Part shown: piece by piece, positions 11,723-25,463 of the stretch
Layout: every line of letters starts with the position of its first letter
Numbering within the stretch: the stretch's first letter is position 1
NCBI GenBank assembly: GCA_003024785.1
Contig: PUQB01000221.1
Span: 141,259-205,258, forward strand
Origin: Selaginella tamariscina
Lineage: Eukaryota; Streptophyta; Lycopodiopsida; Selaginellales; Selaginellaceae
DNA length: 64,000 bases
Direction: 5' to 3'
Program-made: the position numbers and the translations under genes
Notes under the pieces: model-generated
Told to the model about the DNA's origin: nothing
Database searches by the model: none
Seen by the model: the letters and a program-made list of their open reading frames with translations, nothing else

Positions 11723-14700
11723 CGCGCGCGCGCGTGCGTGTGTGTGTTTGACCCAGATATATTTGCATATAATATTTCTACTTTAATTAGACCCACTAAA
11801 CACATTATAGATTGGTATGCATAGGTGGAATATAAACATTAAGTGAACGTGCTTTAACAGAAATAACTGGTACTAGACTGTTTAATCATAAGATGCATAT
11901 ATCCAAAAATAAACGCACAGTAAAAAGCTAGGAAACCTATTTGGAGAAATATAATTTCAAACTATTTTATTCGTGTCCATATAGTTAGATGAGAAGTCTT
12001 ATAGCTGTGCATGCGACTATATATCATTTAAACAATGATAATAATATATATACAGAAATATTACTTATCATATTGCAAAATTATGTATATACGTATATCA
12101 GACCTGTAAGGAAGTAGCAAAAGCTTAAGTCCGCGCGGTCACGGAATATGCACAGGCAGTACGGAATAGTCGCTGGGTTATTTGACTTCTCCGAACGAAG
12201 CCATTCTTCTATCTCTTCGACTGTTCCCTTTTTGTACTTCCGATATTCCATAATCCTTTTTACGTTTTCCACCAAAGAACCGATGAAGGACTGCGATATC
12301 TGTAGATTCATCCCCCTTGTTTACAACACATAGATAAACCATATATATAACAAATGTAGTGAGGATATAACTTCAATCGTATATATCATTAAATATATAT
12401 TCTTTAGAGAATTTAAACATACCTCGTCAAGGTTAGTGAAGTTTCATCCTGAATTCTTAAAAGGCTTCCGATTCGAAGGAGATCTTCCGGAGATTTGGCA
12501 TCTTTTTAGCTTCCATAATATCCAGGTGCAAATTAATAGTATCGGAGGCTTTTATAAGCAGGGACAGAAAAGAAGGCCCTCTGATGCTTGGAAAGACAAT
12601 AGCCTCACCCAATTCTTTCCTCACAAGTTCCTGGCAATAAAAAGAAAGAACGTAAGTTACCATATGTAATATATATGTGTAGGAGGTTCATGCTTATATT
12701 GCCTGTACAATACATATATAAGATGCATTCTCACATTTGAGGTTATATAGATGCAGAACTATGACAAACACATATACATAGAAACGAAGATGAGAATAAT
12801 CAAGTAGTATAAACAAAAATATCTAATTCTTCTGTCAAACTAATCGCGCATACTGCAATAGTCATGTCTACTAAAGTTCGTATAATATAAAGTTCGTAGT
12901 AATAGGAGTGACGTTATATTGACACTAAGATTCTAAATCTTGTATCACCATTACTTAGTGCATCCATCATACTATACGAAATAATTAGGATCCTTACAAT
13001 GTTGAAATTTTAGGTCTAATATCTGAGTTTCATTTTTGGAAGGATTACCTGAGTAGCTTCAGCTCTTGAGATGTTCTTAAACAAGGGATGAACAATTAGC
13101 CGGTTCTTAACAAGCTTCTGCTTCTCACTTTCGATCTTCTTCTGAGTTCTCTCCTTTAAGTAGGATAAATAAGACTTATCCTCTTTGTAATACTCGTCCT
13201 GTTGCTCATATTCTCCCGTGTAGACATCGAAGTCTAAAGACATAAACTCGTTGATCACACCTGTAATATAAATAAGCATACTGATGATAAACATATGAAG
13301 AGATGTTTTTCATATATACATAATATATGCGCATGCATATATATACATGGATTATGTATATCATGTATATACATTAGAGAGACAATAGCATTCTTGCGTA
13401 TGTAAGTACGATTGGCATACCCGTATACCGTATGCATACATACAACCATCACAATACACTTATATATAGATCTTATGTTATTTGATACTATAGACTAATT
13501 ATATCAGGTAATTTCTTTGGATTCATGTTGAACGACACCTTGCTGTTCTCATTGTTGCTGCTCTACGCCTAATGTACATGTGTGTCTAACATGTTACATT
13601 ATATGCATGTGTATGTAACATGCTATACAATTTAAAGAGTAATATTGATACTTAATTCACCTTGGATGGTGCACGCAAGCGAACTGCCTTCACCAAGTTT
13701 TTGTTGTACCTTATCCTTCGGCAATATACCTGAGGCACCTGAACGCAGCAAACGGTATATGTAAATCGGTATACAGACATATTATATAAAAGCCTTTAAA
13801 TTTATATGGTAGAATGCACAGTCATGTACGATTCTGTATATGCATATATGTTTGAAAGACAATCGTAAACTAGAGAAAGCATATGTATAGCCAAGTTTTC
13901 ACGATATATATCATAAATGAATGTGTATACATGTAGATAAAAGTGTAATAGGCAATATAAGGCACGAGCAAATACACTACGTTTATATGTGAGGCCTGTG
14001 TGGGTATAGAACCGTACCTGAATCCAACGCGCACATCCAGCCTCGCTTAAAAAACTTTGTACAGTCACGTTAACAGGCTTGCCAAATTGGTCTCAATAAA
14101 GTAATCTCCTGTAAGCCAGCCCAGAGCCTCCTCGTCGCGTGGAGGTTGAAAATTCGTTCGAATATCTGCGTAGCCTTTTAGCAAGCTGAACTTAATGTCC
14201 TGTAGCGTTTCCACTCCTTTATCTCCTTCAAACACAAGCCCCGTAGCGTATTCCTGGATATATTATCATTAAGGCCTGAGCTGTATGTATTTAGTTAATA
14301 AATAGTATCTCATAGATACACACATATCTTAGAGAGATATGGAATATGCAATATTAACACATAACTTATGCTTTGATGCATATATTATAGAAGCGTCCCT
14401 CCACATATACAAACATGTAACTGTACGCAAGCAAATCATACATATAATATTTTTAACTCCTTCAATGCTTTACCTGAATATCAATCCCGGTCAACACATC
14501 TGGATGCGCACGGACATGCTCAACAGCGGACTCCAAAACAATGCCATCAACACCTTCCTCGCACTGCTTACGCAGAGCATATTCCGCTAGTTTTCTCGCA
14601 ATATCATAAGACTCCGGGTGAATCCTTGTGTCGTCCAAAGGATCCGTTACTTCGTCCACGGCTGAAGCCTGCCCCACTCTCCGTACGCGTAGAAAGGGCG

Positions 14701-17700
14701 CTGAATTCTTAAACACGTTTTCCTTCACTAAATTGCAGCTCAGCAGCATCCTGCGTAGGTCTACGTTGACGTACATATACATGGGTGCATATGTTGCGTA
14801 TGTGGGCATGCAAGGTAAGGATGAATGCAACCACACACACACACACACATATCACAGATAACCATCCATATAGATACAGACATAAACAGACGTATCTATT
14901 ACATGCACGCAAGTATACACCTGACGTAACCAGTTATATAATACAGAAGTAATTGTAGGCAAGACGCAATACTAAACATTATGTTTAATCAAATATTAGG
15001 AACAATAAATACTCACAATCTTGTTAATAAAATGAGTCAGAATACATCTTATGTAACTCGAACACCTTCTAACATTTTCTTAATGGGACTCTTTTAGGGA
15101 AGTAAAAGAAAAAAGAATGTATGTAAATATTACAATGATATATACCATATTATATATAGTATATAATCCAAATTGTATATATTATAACATATACTGAGAG
15201 TAAAGAATACACTAACGATATACCCACGTGTGTATATAACGTTAGATTGCTACCTTCTAGCGCTTAACTTCTGGGCATCTTGAATAGCCCGTTGAAGGAA
15301 CAAGGATTTGCGTTGACCAAGACCTGACACGAATTGCAGTGGTGCCCAATGCCAGCCGTGAACTGCTGCCAGGTTTAAATCAACTCCAACTTGACACGTG
15401 ACACTCACCATCACGTTCTCAAGTGCCTCGTAGAGTTCGTCTTCAGTGACCTGGTTGCAAAAATCGTACATTTCAGCGCACAAAAAGAATTCATACAGCA
15501 GATCTATATGAGCCTATTTCGTGAGAGTACGCTAGAGATTTCATAAACAGGTACAGAAACATATTTATACGTAATGATGTATGTCAGAAAACATATATAC
15601 GCTTGCAAATATTCCGGCTTACAAGGTGTTGAAGAGGGTGCATCTTCAATGATAGAAGTTCCCTCTCAGGACCGCATAAACAAGATAGAACTGCTAGCGG
15701 GTCTGCAGATAGCGACCAAGTGCCATTGCACGGCGAACAAAGACTGCAATACAGATGTACATACAGATATTATCAATATATACATACATGCAGATGTATA
15801 CACACACATATCGACATGCATATGTACCACATATTGTAGTGTAAGTTGATAAATGAAAGAAATATATACGGGGTTAGTACCTGACTCTTTTGGAAGTTGC
15901 ACCGAGGCCATCTGCGAGTTCTCGTACGCAACAGCAATTGACTCGTTCCCGTAAACTACTTCTATACTCGAAGAAGCCTCAGCAATTGCCTGGAAAAGGA
16001 AAAGAAAGGAAAAGATTGTTACTCGCTCCAAGTCATCCAAAAATTTGACTACCTATGTAGATTTATTTATATAAACATAAAACAATAAACACATATATGA
16101 AGTCCCTACGTGTGAGCTACACACAGACATATCAGCAGTACCTCTCGGAGTATTTGATACAGGTATCGGCATTGAGGATTGCTAGCACCAACAACGAATA
16201 TGTCAGGCTTGTGGTCATTTATAAAGTCCATGAGCCGCTTCATCGAATCACATTGCCTCTTTCTATCTTCCTCGGTGAAGGCTTTCGAGCTCAAGTAGCT
16301 TGTGTAAAGTACGTCCTCACTCCTCTTAGACGAGTTCAGCATGACGAATATAGTGGCCTACATTTAATGATTATCGGCAGCAGTTAATATTAGTTATTAA
16401 TGTATATAGATATATTAAACTAATACAATAAGAACTCGTTCCTGTAATACAGTATTATATATATATATGGTACCTGCTTGCTCCAGCAACAAGCTGCAAT
16501 ACGAGGATCTTCATCAGTATCCGGCTTTCGATACGGTGCAGTAGATGCCCAATTCCAAAGCTGCTCAGCACACTTTGATGCTACCCAATCCCGAGCTCTT
16601 GCACCAAGTACAGCCTTAATTTCTTTCTCCATTGTCGGCATAAGAATGTTGCCAAGCACCTCCTGGAGCACTTTCTTCCGCTGTTCAATGGAATAGTTAG
16701 CATATTGATATTATATACTGACCATAATATCCTTGAAACATTTTATGGTTAATGATCGTAATAAATTCGTATACACTAGTTCACCAAGCGGTACACACAC
16801 ACACAATTTGATACACTGTAAGTGCAGAGTTCTCAATATGCTGCTATCGTGCATATTTATAGTACACGGATCACGTTAAATAAAATATATGTTCAGAGAT
16901 ATACAATATGCTGTATACAAAAGAGCTAATAGCATGCAAATACTACAATTGCAGTATATATAAGTTAGACGCTGATAAAACTCTCACAATGAATAAATAA
17001 TCAACCAAATAGACAAATGAACTTGTATAAGACGCCATTTGCATTTAGGCATATATATATACACACCATCTATTCATATGTGTCTATATATATCTGTTTG
17101 TATATCTACTAAAATTATATCATATAAATGCTTGCATTTACATACAAGGATACCTGTTCATTCCATGAGACTGAGAAGGGACTAAACCATTGCTTAGATA
17201 AGCAGCCTCATATTCGTGCTTTAGGCTCTGATCAAACTCTTCAGGCAAGTCAAGTGTAGCAACCAAAAGGCCTTCGTTCTCAGCCTGTTCAATAAGCAGC
17301 CATTGCTCGTTGTCAAACTTCGTCAGTGGCTTCCGTGCTAACCATTTAACGCTTGCGTACGGATGCAGGAGATCAATAACTGTGCCCCCTTTCAACGTTG
17401 GTTTTGTGCTCACTGTAGCATTTTCCTGGCACATAAATCGGAGATGTGCTCGAACTGACGGTTCCATGCTTATCTCAACAGCAGCCTGAAACAAAGGAGT
17501 ACTCTTAATTTATATTTGTATATATATACTACGCAGGCATATAAATATGTTATACACGCATAATATGGTGCTGCATGTATGTCTACGTCCATACACATGA
17601 TATATTTCCATATCTACATATACATGTACCCCTATACATACATACATATGTTTATGCAAGAAAGAAGATACGTATGTACATGTATAGATACGCCACATTA

Positions 17701-17722
17701 GCTTAGCATGCCAGGTATACTT

Positions 17723-17773
<51 letters not shown>

Positions 17774-18585
17774 GGAATATTTTAAAAGAAAATCGTCTAA
17801 GCACTACGTATGGGATAGCCAAACTATCCATTGAGACGTCGCATGCATGAAATTAATATGTACCAGCTCTAATGTGTGAGACGGAACCAAAGAAAGAAAA
17901 CACTTACTATATGTCTTGCGGCAGCTAAAACAGACTGTGGAGTCTTGCGCGTTCCACCCACGACAGGAGCCGCTATCTCCTCGGGATAGACATCTCCATC
18001 ACCAACCTCATGTTTCTGAAGACAAATTCATTAGAAGATACGTTCATGTATGTATATCTACCAACAATACCAGATAAAATAATCCATGTTACAAATATGT
18101 ACATAACATAATGCATAAGGACGCGCGTGCATACATGTTATATGATAGCGTACTGTATGTACCTTGCAAGAGCTGAGTAAGTTCTCGGCAAACTGTCTCG
18201 AGTTCAAACCCAAACGCTTGCAAATGTCCTGCAAGCCTGCTTCTTGCTGTGCATTATGAAGCGAGCGTCGCTTAGGACGTTTAAAAGTCTCGGGTGCATC
18301 AGCAGCTTCGACTGTGAAACGGAAACTGAAGGTCGCATCGACGTCCTTGATGGCCTGTTCTGATCGCGCGTCAGCTAGGTGGTTCGAAAGATCCTGTAAC
18401 ATATTCTTCTGGTCTTCATTTGCTTTCTCTGCCTGCTTATCCAATGCGGCTTGTACCTCCTTCTTCCGCTTTTCCATGAGCAGCCATCTCTTGTCCCACT
18501 GTTCAATAGCCCACAGGTCCTGTTAAAGAAGACAATTTAGTAATTAGATTTTGTATATATACGTGTTTTTCTGTCTGTCTGTTTG

Positions 18586-18648
<63 letters not shown>

Positions 18649-18823
18649 ATATATATATAATATTATATAAAACTGTGAGCTTTTAGCTGGTATATAAGAT
18701 ACGTCATATGGACATGGTATTCTATCTAATGACATGCAATCACTTAAGGATATATATCACGCAGTGTATATATGCATATATAGAGAAAGGTATCACACGT
18801 TACATATTGTAATTTATGTAAGG

Positions 18824-18888
<65 letters not shown>

Positions 18889-20331
18889 GACATACAACTT
18901 GTCCTAGCTAACAGTTCATGCGGGGTACTATAAATAGTTTTGCTATTATTACAAGGATTGTATATTTAAATATGTGCAACCGATCCTGTATTGTAAATCT
19001 GTGGATCTGTATACAAAGTAGTTGTATCATATATGTATGCTCTAAAGCAACGCACGTACACTGATATCACCTTGAATTGACGAAGCTTTGGGTCATCATC
19101 TCCATCTTTCTCAATAAAATGCAGGCATTGCTCCTTACGATACGAGCCGATGAATGGAACCTATAAAACCATAGAAAATAAACACCCGTATACACCCAGC
19201 CTGTTTAGGTACATACATATAAGTCCACACACAGATGCATATGTTCCGTTAGCTGGCAGATCAGTTAATAATTTTCCTGACAGTATTACCTCAACTCTCT
19301 CTTTGTGCAAAAGAGATAAGACATTTCTGATTTGCTGTACAACGTTTTCTTTTTCCTCCTCCAATTTGTCACAACCAAGTTTCGTGTAGATCCACTGTGC
19401 CTCCTCGGCAGCGTCACTATCATCAGGAGCCCCACCTATTTTTCCCAAAAAATCTGTAAACATATACGTTAATATTTGTACATAGAAAAACTATGTTAGC
19501 TTGGTTTATCTATCTATCTATCTATCTATATATTCCGCCCTTTAGCGAGCACAACGCATGCATGTACTACGTGAAAATAAAGAGAACAAACCTGCATCCT
19601 TTCCGGCACGTCAACCTCATTTATCTTTCTCTCCTCTTCGTTGAATAAATCATCGATAAGGCTGACCAAATCAACTTCCTCAAGTTTCTTCTGCTTGATT
19701 CTGCAATAAAACGTTGAAACATCAGGCAAAAACAACGCCACAAATTCTAAATATATTCATTAATAAAATAATAATCTAGCACGTATCAATGTACCACCTG
19801 GGCGACTGGCCAGCGGAGGACTCTTCAGCTTTACATTTCCTTTTCCTGCCAGAAGATGAAGAGGCCTCTTTTGATCCTACATTTTGGAAAAAGGATTAGT
19901 ACCCTGTGTTGTGTAGCATGACAAAACTCACCCGATACCGATGCCTTCGATGAAGACGCCTTCGACCGCTTTACCTGAAAAAGAAAACTTCTCTATAGAA
20001 TTTCGAAGCCAGAAGCAAAAGCAAACTTACAGATTTTCTAGGCCGAGAGCTTGAACCTGTTTCCTTGGAAAGACCTTTCTTTTTTCCACCGCTTTTGTTT
20101 TTAACTGTAAGAGAACAATCTTAAGACCAAACAAACTCGGAGGGTCAACATACCTGTAGCCACTTCTTCCTCGACCTCCTCTTCCATATCACCGGACTCA
20201 TCATCGGAAACTGGAAAAAGACCAGAATTTCTAAGTAAAAATCGAGTTTTTCGCATGACCAAGCAAGAAAACAAGTACATTTTTCAATGAATTTCTAACA
20301 GAACGCTCAAACCTGGAGCGGCGCCTCCCAT
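5693..20331 (-). CDS. SPT6L: SPT6-like transcription elongation factor with CCHC-knuckle and GW/WG tail
   Basis: Histone chaperone and elongation factor that travels with RNA polymerase II in the nucleus. About 46 exons were read. The start at 20331 opens an acidic N-terminus (SDDESGDMEEE, exon 20154-20210). Then come the SPT6 core (EEAQWIYTKLG 19290-19453; VPFIGSYRKEQ 19071-19160; FKRPKRRSL 18163-18519), the YqgF/HhH region (VGVDLNLAAVHGWHWAPLQF 15254-15450; LDDTRIHPESY 14474-14750), an S1 domain (about 13509-14253), IVHPLFKNISRAEA (13049-13260) and tandem SH2 (12423-12630, 12104-12299, 11435-11584). A long tail follows with 15 CCHC knuckles and GW/WG motifs, ending SSGW-stop (exon 5693-5716). 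One intron (7591-7646 exon end) has a GC donor. Single-base slips occur near 19453, 17180, 15680, 14070, 12470-12540, 8058-8061 and 6320. The exon near 13509-13568 is uncertain. Family identity is secure; the tail is unlike SPT6L proteins I know. Confidence 0.93.
6153..11282 (-). other. zinc-knuckle / GW-WG region of the SPT6-like protein
   Basis: Fifteen C-x2-C-x4-H-x4-C knuckles are encoded on consecutive exons. K1 is at 11205-11282, K2-K3 at 10793-10939 and K4-K5 at 10395-10565. K6 is at 8984-9055, K7 8816-8887, K8 8586-8654, K9 8165-8239, K10 8016-8103, K11 7850-7918 and K12 7713-7784. K13-K15 share one exon, 6153-6394. Typical cores are CFKCGEEGHMSRDC and CRICNNEGHIARDC. Between them lie acidic, Gly/Asn/Asp-rich exons with Trp next to Gly: 9903-10072 (four WGD units), 9376-9502, 9135-9187, 7591-7646, 7338-7382, 7232-7270 and 7054-7113. 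Knuckles of this class bind single-stranded RNA or DNA; GW/WG motifs dock Argonaute proteins. Both statements are family knowledge, and their combined use here is inference. Confidence 0.85.
8816..9140 (-). repeat. tandemly duplicated exon-intron units in the knuckle array
   Basis: Exons K6 and K7 are nearly identical, and so is the intronic DNA beside them. Both copies carry AAGGAGTCAATAAT, then an AACAGYAGTARRTAATGTCTGTCTGYC-like tract, a CCCTC-rich run and the same acceptor-to-donor layout (8888-8983 versus 9056-9134). Exons K8 and K9 match K6/K7 closely, with more diverged introns. The knuckle cluster therefore grew by duplication of whole exon-plus-intron units. Confidence 0.7.
11640..11735. 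repeat. compound microsatellite (TCTA/TA/TG/CG)
   Basis: A run of ATCT tetranucleotides passes into (TA)n, (TG)n and a short CG alternation. It lies in an intron of the SPT6-like gene between the SH2 exons at 11435-11584 and 12104-12299. Confidence 0.9.
17728..17767. repeat. (CA)n microsatellite
   Basis: About 20 CA units in an intron of the SPT6-like gene. Confidence 0.95.
18589..18890. repeat. paired (CT)n and (CT)n(CA)n microsatellites
   Basis: Two pyrimidine arrays, 18589-18647 and 18823-18890 (the second ending in CA units), lie in the large intron between exons 19071-19160 and 18163-18519 of the SPT6-like gene. Read on the gene's own strand they are (AG)n. Confidence 0.95.
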
Positions 20332-20830
20332 GCTTGCGAATATGTGGAAGAAGATTATTAGAAGTTCGTAATGCGAATCGCTGAAACCCTAGAGCACCAT
20401 AGACACAGCAAACGGGAAAAATATATGAAGAATGAAGACCTTCATCGGCTTTTGGGCAAGCGCCAACCCGATCTTAGAAAAGACCTGAAACGACATTGTA
20501 AAAATGTGACATTTACAGTGATTTCATGCAACTCTTACCTGTTGCGAGAAAGCCTACAAGGAGACAACACATGTATGAATGAGACAATTTCAACGATTTC
20601 AAGCAGAACCTACCTGATCCTCACGAGAATCGATGGAAAACCTGCCAAGAACCAAAGAAAACCAAAGAAAATGCGATTTTGAGCACCGCAATCTCCTGCT
20701 CTTTGAGAATCGGGAAATAGTGGAGAGAGAGAGTGGAAAAGGCACAAATGCACACACTCCTATGAATGCATCGGTCTCAAATGCCGATCACGCAACAATC
20801 GGTGTACACAGAACCTAAAACCCTAACAGT
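20332..20830 (-). promoter_or_regulatory. 5' region of the SPT6-like gene
   Basis: Upstream of the minus-strand start at 20331. Telo-box-type AACCCTA motifs occur at 20384-20391 and 20814-20822. Two donor-like AG/GTAAG and AG/GTAGG sites on the minus strand (near 20538 and 20612) suggest a spliced 5' UTR. The plus-strand ORFs here have no recognisable protein features. Confidence 0.4.
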
Positions 20831-21103
20831 CTAGCTCCATTCCATAAATGCTAGTTTAGTTAAACCATGAAAGATTCCATATTTACAAATCTAACCCAGA
20901 TTAATAATTACAAATCTGACCATTTTAATTTAACAAGCAGAAAAAGTTAAAGACCACATTTACTTTAACTGACACTAATTAATCTTTTCAATCATATTCA
21001 AGATTACGAGCTTAAACGTTTTATACGGAATATGCACAGGCCTATGTGATTTGACATAACACAGTCGTTGAAATGGACTAGCACATTACCTTAACTTATT
21101 TAA

Positions 21104-22233
21104 GGGTCGTTTCACACTGTACTTAACTTAACTTAAGTGGGCTTAAGTAAGGGAAAATGAATTCATACTCGTTTTAAATTGAGTAGTGACTTAATTTTTT
21201 TAAGGTTTGACTGCTAATGACATTGAATTTGCACAAGCCCTTAACTTAAGAAACCACTTACTTAAGATTTTTTTAAGGTTTGACCACTTACTTAAGATTT
21301 TTGAAGGGTTTAACCATTAAGGGTAATGATTTCATAATATTTCCTTAACTTAATTTATTTTAAGGAAATAGTGCAAAATTAAAAGAAAATTTAAGAGAGG
21401 TGACCTTTTTCACAACTTTTTTATAAAAAATAAAAAATTAAATAATGTGTATTTTTATAATTTTTATTTTTTATTTTAAAGACCAAGTATTCTCAATATA
21501 TTCTTAATATAGTTTCATTCTACCCTAATTTATGTAGGTTTCTTCTGGCCATCACACGTTAACACACATGCATATGTATATATAATATTTTTTATAAAGT
21601 TTTTACTTGTTTAAACATATCCAAAATATATAAAACTTAATTATCTTTAGAATGTACCCAAATACAATATTATATATAAGTATATAATTTCATCTCACCA
21701 TATTTTATATTTTTATAATAATTTTAAATGTTCATCAAAATTAAGGATGCACATATTATTTAAATCATGAATATAATAAATATATTTTAAAGTTTTTATA
21801 AATATTTGTTACAAATTGAAAATTATTTAAAAATATTTATTATAACTTGACATAATAATGTTAAATTAAATGTAGATATGTTAAGTTCATTAAAATAATT
21901 AAGTAATAATCTTAATTTAAATGTAGATATAAAAATATATTATATTAAGGCCAATATTCGAATTCATTGCTCTTAATATTTTATTATAAATATTTATGTA
22001 AATCCATTGCCCTTAACACAATCCCTTATTTTAAGTTAAAAAGTTAAGAGTTGATGAGTGCAAATCAATTGCTCTTAACATAATCCCTTAATTTAAGTTA
22101 AGAGTTAGTATGAATCCAACCCCCTTAACTTTTCTTTGTAAGGGAGAACTAGTGTGAATCAAATGCACCCTTAACCCTTACTTAACTTATACATGCTAAA
22201 TTAAATTAAGCTAAGTGTGGTGCGAAACAACCC
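21104..22233. mobile_element. Tourist-like (PIF/Harbinger-type) MITE
   Basis: The left end begins GGGTCGTTTCACAC and the right end, reverse-complemented, begins GGGTTGTTTCGCAC, giving imperfect terminal inverted repeats. Both ends run on into related TTAACTTAAGT / AAGTTAAGTAAGGG sequence. Each end is flanked by TAA (21101-21103 and 22234-22236), the 3-bp TWA target duplication expected of PIF/Harbinger elements. The interior is AT-rich, full of TTAAG words, and has no ORF, so the element is non-autonomous. Confidence 0.7.
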
Positions 22234-22239
22234 TAAAGA

Positions 22240-25200
22240 TGTTAAGGGTTTAAGATGGGTTTTAATATGAACATAATTCACCATTAATTTTTAACATCCT
22301 GACAAAACATGCAACTTCCTAAATAAATCATTTTTAAGTGACATTAAATAGTCACTTCAGAAATATTGTTATCATTGCAAAAAAAATTAAAGTAACTAAT
22401 TTAGTATGACCCATAAAATTTAAATTTTAAGGTAATGGAAGGAATGCTCTTTAGTTTTAAAATCTTATTACAAATTGCATGGAATTCATAAGAGAGAAGT
22501 ATCAATTATCAATTAACATCATTTAGTCAACTTATTAATAATTGCTTAAAATCTCACTAGTGAACCACATTATACAATTTAAATAATAATACATATTGAC
22601 ACCTCAACTTTAGTACAATTAGCAAACCTTTTTTTATTACTTATAAAACTCCATTAATAAATAAGCAATTCCTCTCATGCAGCAAAAACACATTAATTGG
22701 TTGTTACAAATTCAAATTCTGACCACACGTGACCATTAAAAATGATAAATTTGATGATGTAAGGTAAGACGGTAAGTAATTTGAACCATATTTATACTTT
22801 GTTACTTAATTTTATACCAAAGCTTACTTATAAAACTTGTTATTTCTAATATAAAATTAATCACTCTTACTCTCAAGTTTGATCTTGCTTGTTAGCAATT
22901 ACATGTCAATTGGCATTGAAGTGATGTTATTTAAAATTATTATATAAATTTGATTAATTGTTGAATTTTATTTAAAATGTAAAAGTTTATTAGTGTTATT
23001 ATATGCCAGCAAATTTACCTTATTTAATGAGATTAAAGATTTTTTAAAAACTTTATACCTTCACAACCTTTTATAATATTAAGCTTAATATAAAGTAAGA
23101 TAAAATCAAGAAAAAAATATTTTAATTGCTTCATAAAGTATCACTCATACACCCTAATTTGAAAGAGCAACTCAATCTATACAAAATCATTAATATGCCA
23201 ACATTTACAAAATGTAATAACTATATTGAATTATCTTTATAAAGATCTTAAGGTGTCCTTTGTGTCATTATTTCAAGGAGTTTTACATTAAAGTTTGATA
23301 AAAAAAAAACAATATAGAATTTAGAAACATACAATATCCTTTTGCCAACATACCGACTCTCACGAAGATAAACATATTGGTGCAAATGGAGGTTTGTTAG
23401 TGAGTATCACAATAACTATAAGTGACTTAACTTTTTATGTTATCAACAGAAGAAGTTGCTCCACGCCACATTTTGAACTTTAATGAAACATAATTTTAAG
23501 TTGGTGAAAAAGATAAAAGGTATAAAATGTTTGTAATATGAGGATGTTAAAAAAGTCAATGTGTTTAAAAACAACAGCTGTGAATGAATAATAATGGTGT
23601 GAATAGTTAGTGAAGCAAGCACGTGACTCTCCCAATTTTTATATGTTTCAAATTAAGAAGATGAATATATGGATGGAGTAAATTTAAATTATGTTGCACA
23701 AGAGAATGGCTGGATGAGTGATCTTTTATAAAGTCATTAAGCATGTGAAAGCAAATATACCTAGTGGAGCGAGCCCCATTAGTAAGTTGTTTCTTATTTG
23801 CAACGGTCATGGAACACAACTTGATGATGAGGCTATGTAACTATACTATGATAATGGTATGTTGTTGATATTATTCTCAGCCACATGAGCCATTGGCTTC
23901 AACTTTTAAATCCTTTTATGCACACATGGCCTAAAGGATGAACATTGGCATTGATAAATCTCAGCTCACTAATGAGTATTATCCTTAATTATGTTCAAGT
24001 ACTTTTTAAAATCTATAATGGTGTTACGGGATTAGATTGGGCTTAGCAATATAATCTCTAATTTTTAAGCAATTAAGATCTAGCCATTGGATTTACATGC
24101 AATGAATGATACATTTCTAATAGGAACATAATTTCATGATAAACCAGATTCTGGAGCAGCTTCAACATCAATAACACGTGAAACAAGATGTTTGGGTAGG
24201 AAGATGAGGTTTCACATTCACTTTCACCTAACTTCATTATTAAACAAAGTAGTGTTATTAATATAAATGAGTATTAATTTTCATTATGGAGTTTCTTTAT
24301 TTAAACACAATCTTAAACTGAGATAGAGTCCCCTTGGACTCTTACGAACACAATTTCACAAGGTAAGCACCTATGCACACAAACAAGAGATTCTCACTTG
24401 TTGATATACCAAGATTTAAAATGTGAACTTTGTAGCTGAGAATATCAATCTAAACAAGCCCTTTATGTTCAACATTCTTAATTATTTGCCTATTCTTGAG
24501 TTTGCTGCTTCTTCAACTATGAGACACTGCCAAAGGTGTGCAACAAAACAAGCATATAGGTGGCAAGTTAATACTCTAGAATTTATCAAAGATGTTTGTG
24601 CAAATAAAGAAGCTTGCATCAAAGCTAAGAATAGACAAAGTAAAAACGTGAGGAAAAACTGTACTAAGGAGGAAAAAAACTTATCCAACAGGCACAACAT
24701 ACATCTTATATAGTATATAATTGCATTAAGTATATAAGTATAAACAAGTTGATAACTTATCTATTCAACTATTAAATATCTATAAGTCAGCAATTTTTGA
24801 ATCCTGAATATATCATGAAATATATTATATATATCTTAGAGTTTTCTGTTTGATTCTGTTTACAGTAGCCTTTTAAATTTATAATTAATTAATCATGTTT
24901 ATTATAACTTATATGCTCAATATCATTAAATTTATTGTACCAAACTTGTTTGATTATTTTATACATTTTGTAGATACTGTTTATTTATTTAACATTGCAA
25001 CCCTGATGGTATATCTTACATGCATACTGGTAAACCTCTCTCTCTTGTGTGTGTCTGTTCTTTCGGTGAGTTTAACTCGAGTTCCACTCCAGTGAGCAAT
25101 ACACACTTTATGCAAAAAGAAGTTTAAGTGTTTATGTACTAATTGAATTGGATGTTTATAATGCAATATGTTATGCACACACATCCTTCGTGTGTATATA

Positions 25201-25460
25201 TACACGTAGGCATACGCAAAAACATAGAATTATTAATTATACACAGCGTTACATATGTGTGTGTGAGAGAAAGAGCATAAAATTCCATCTTTCCCATCGT
25301 TTTCCTCAGTGACTTCCGTGAATAATTGCAAAAATCACATATTTGAATTGGAATATTCTCTGCATATACATAGATATTCTAGGATATGGCCTCATCCTAC
25401 CAAACCCTTTAACTATTTCAAATTGGGGGCAAACGGAGCACATTCTTTCTTTCCTGTAGA
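22240..25460. other. intergenic DNA without recognisable genes
   Basis: AT-rich region upstream of the thioesterase gene. Parts of 23390-24720 are less AT-rich and contain open frames of up to 96 codons (24423-24713). These show no domain, no splice-linked partners and no similarity I recognise. The last 200 bp before 25464 should hold the thioesterase promoter. Confidence 0.45.
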
Positions 25461-25463
25461 ATC

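Noticed and set aside
20371-20818. Plus-strand frames upstream of the SPT6-like gene
   Set aside because: They overlap the probable spliced 5' UTR and promoter of the minus-strand gene and show no protein features.
24423-24713. 96-codon plus-strand frame with Cys and Lys clusters
   Set aside because: No domain, no start or splice context, no recognised similarity; length is within chance for this base composition.
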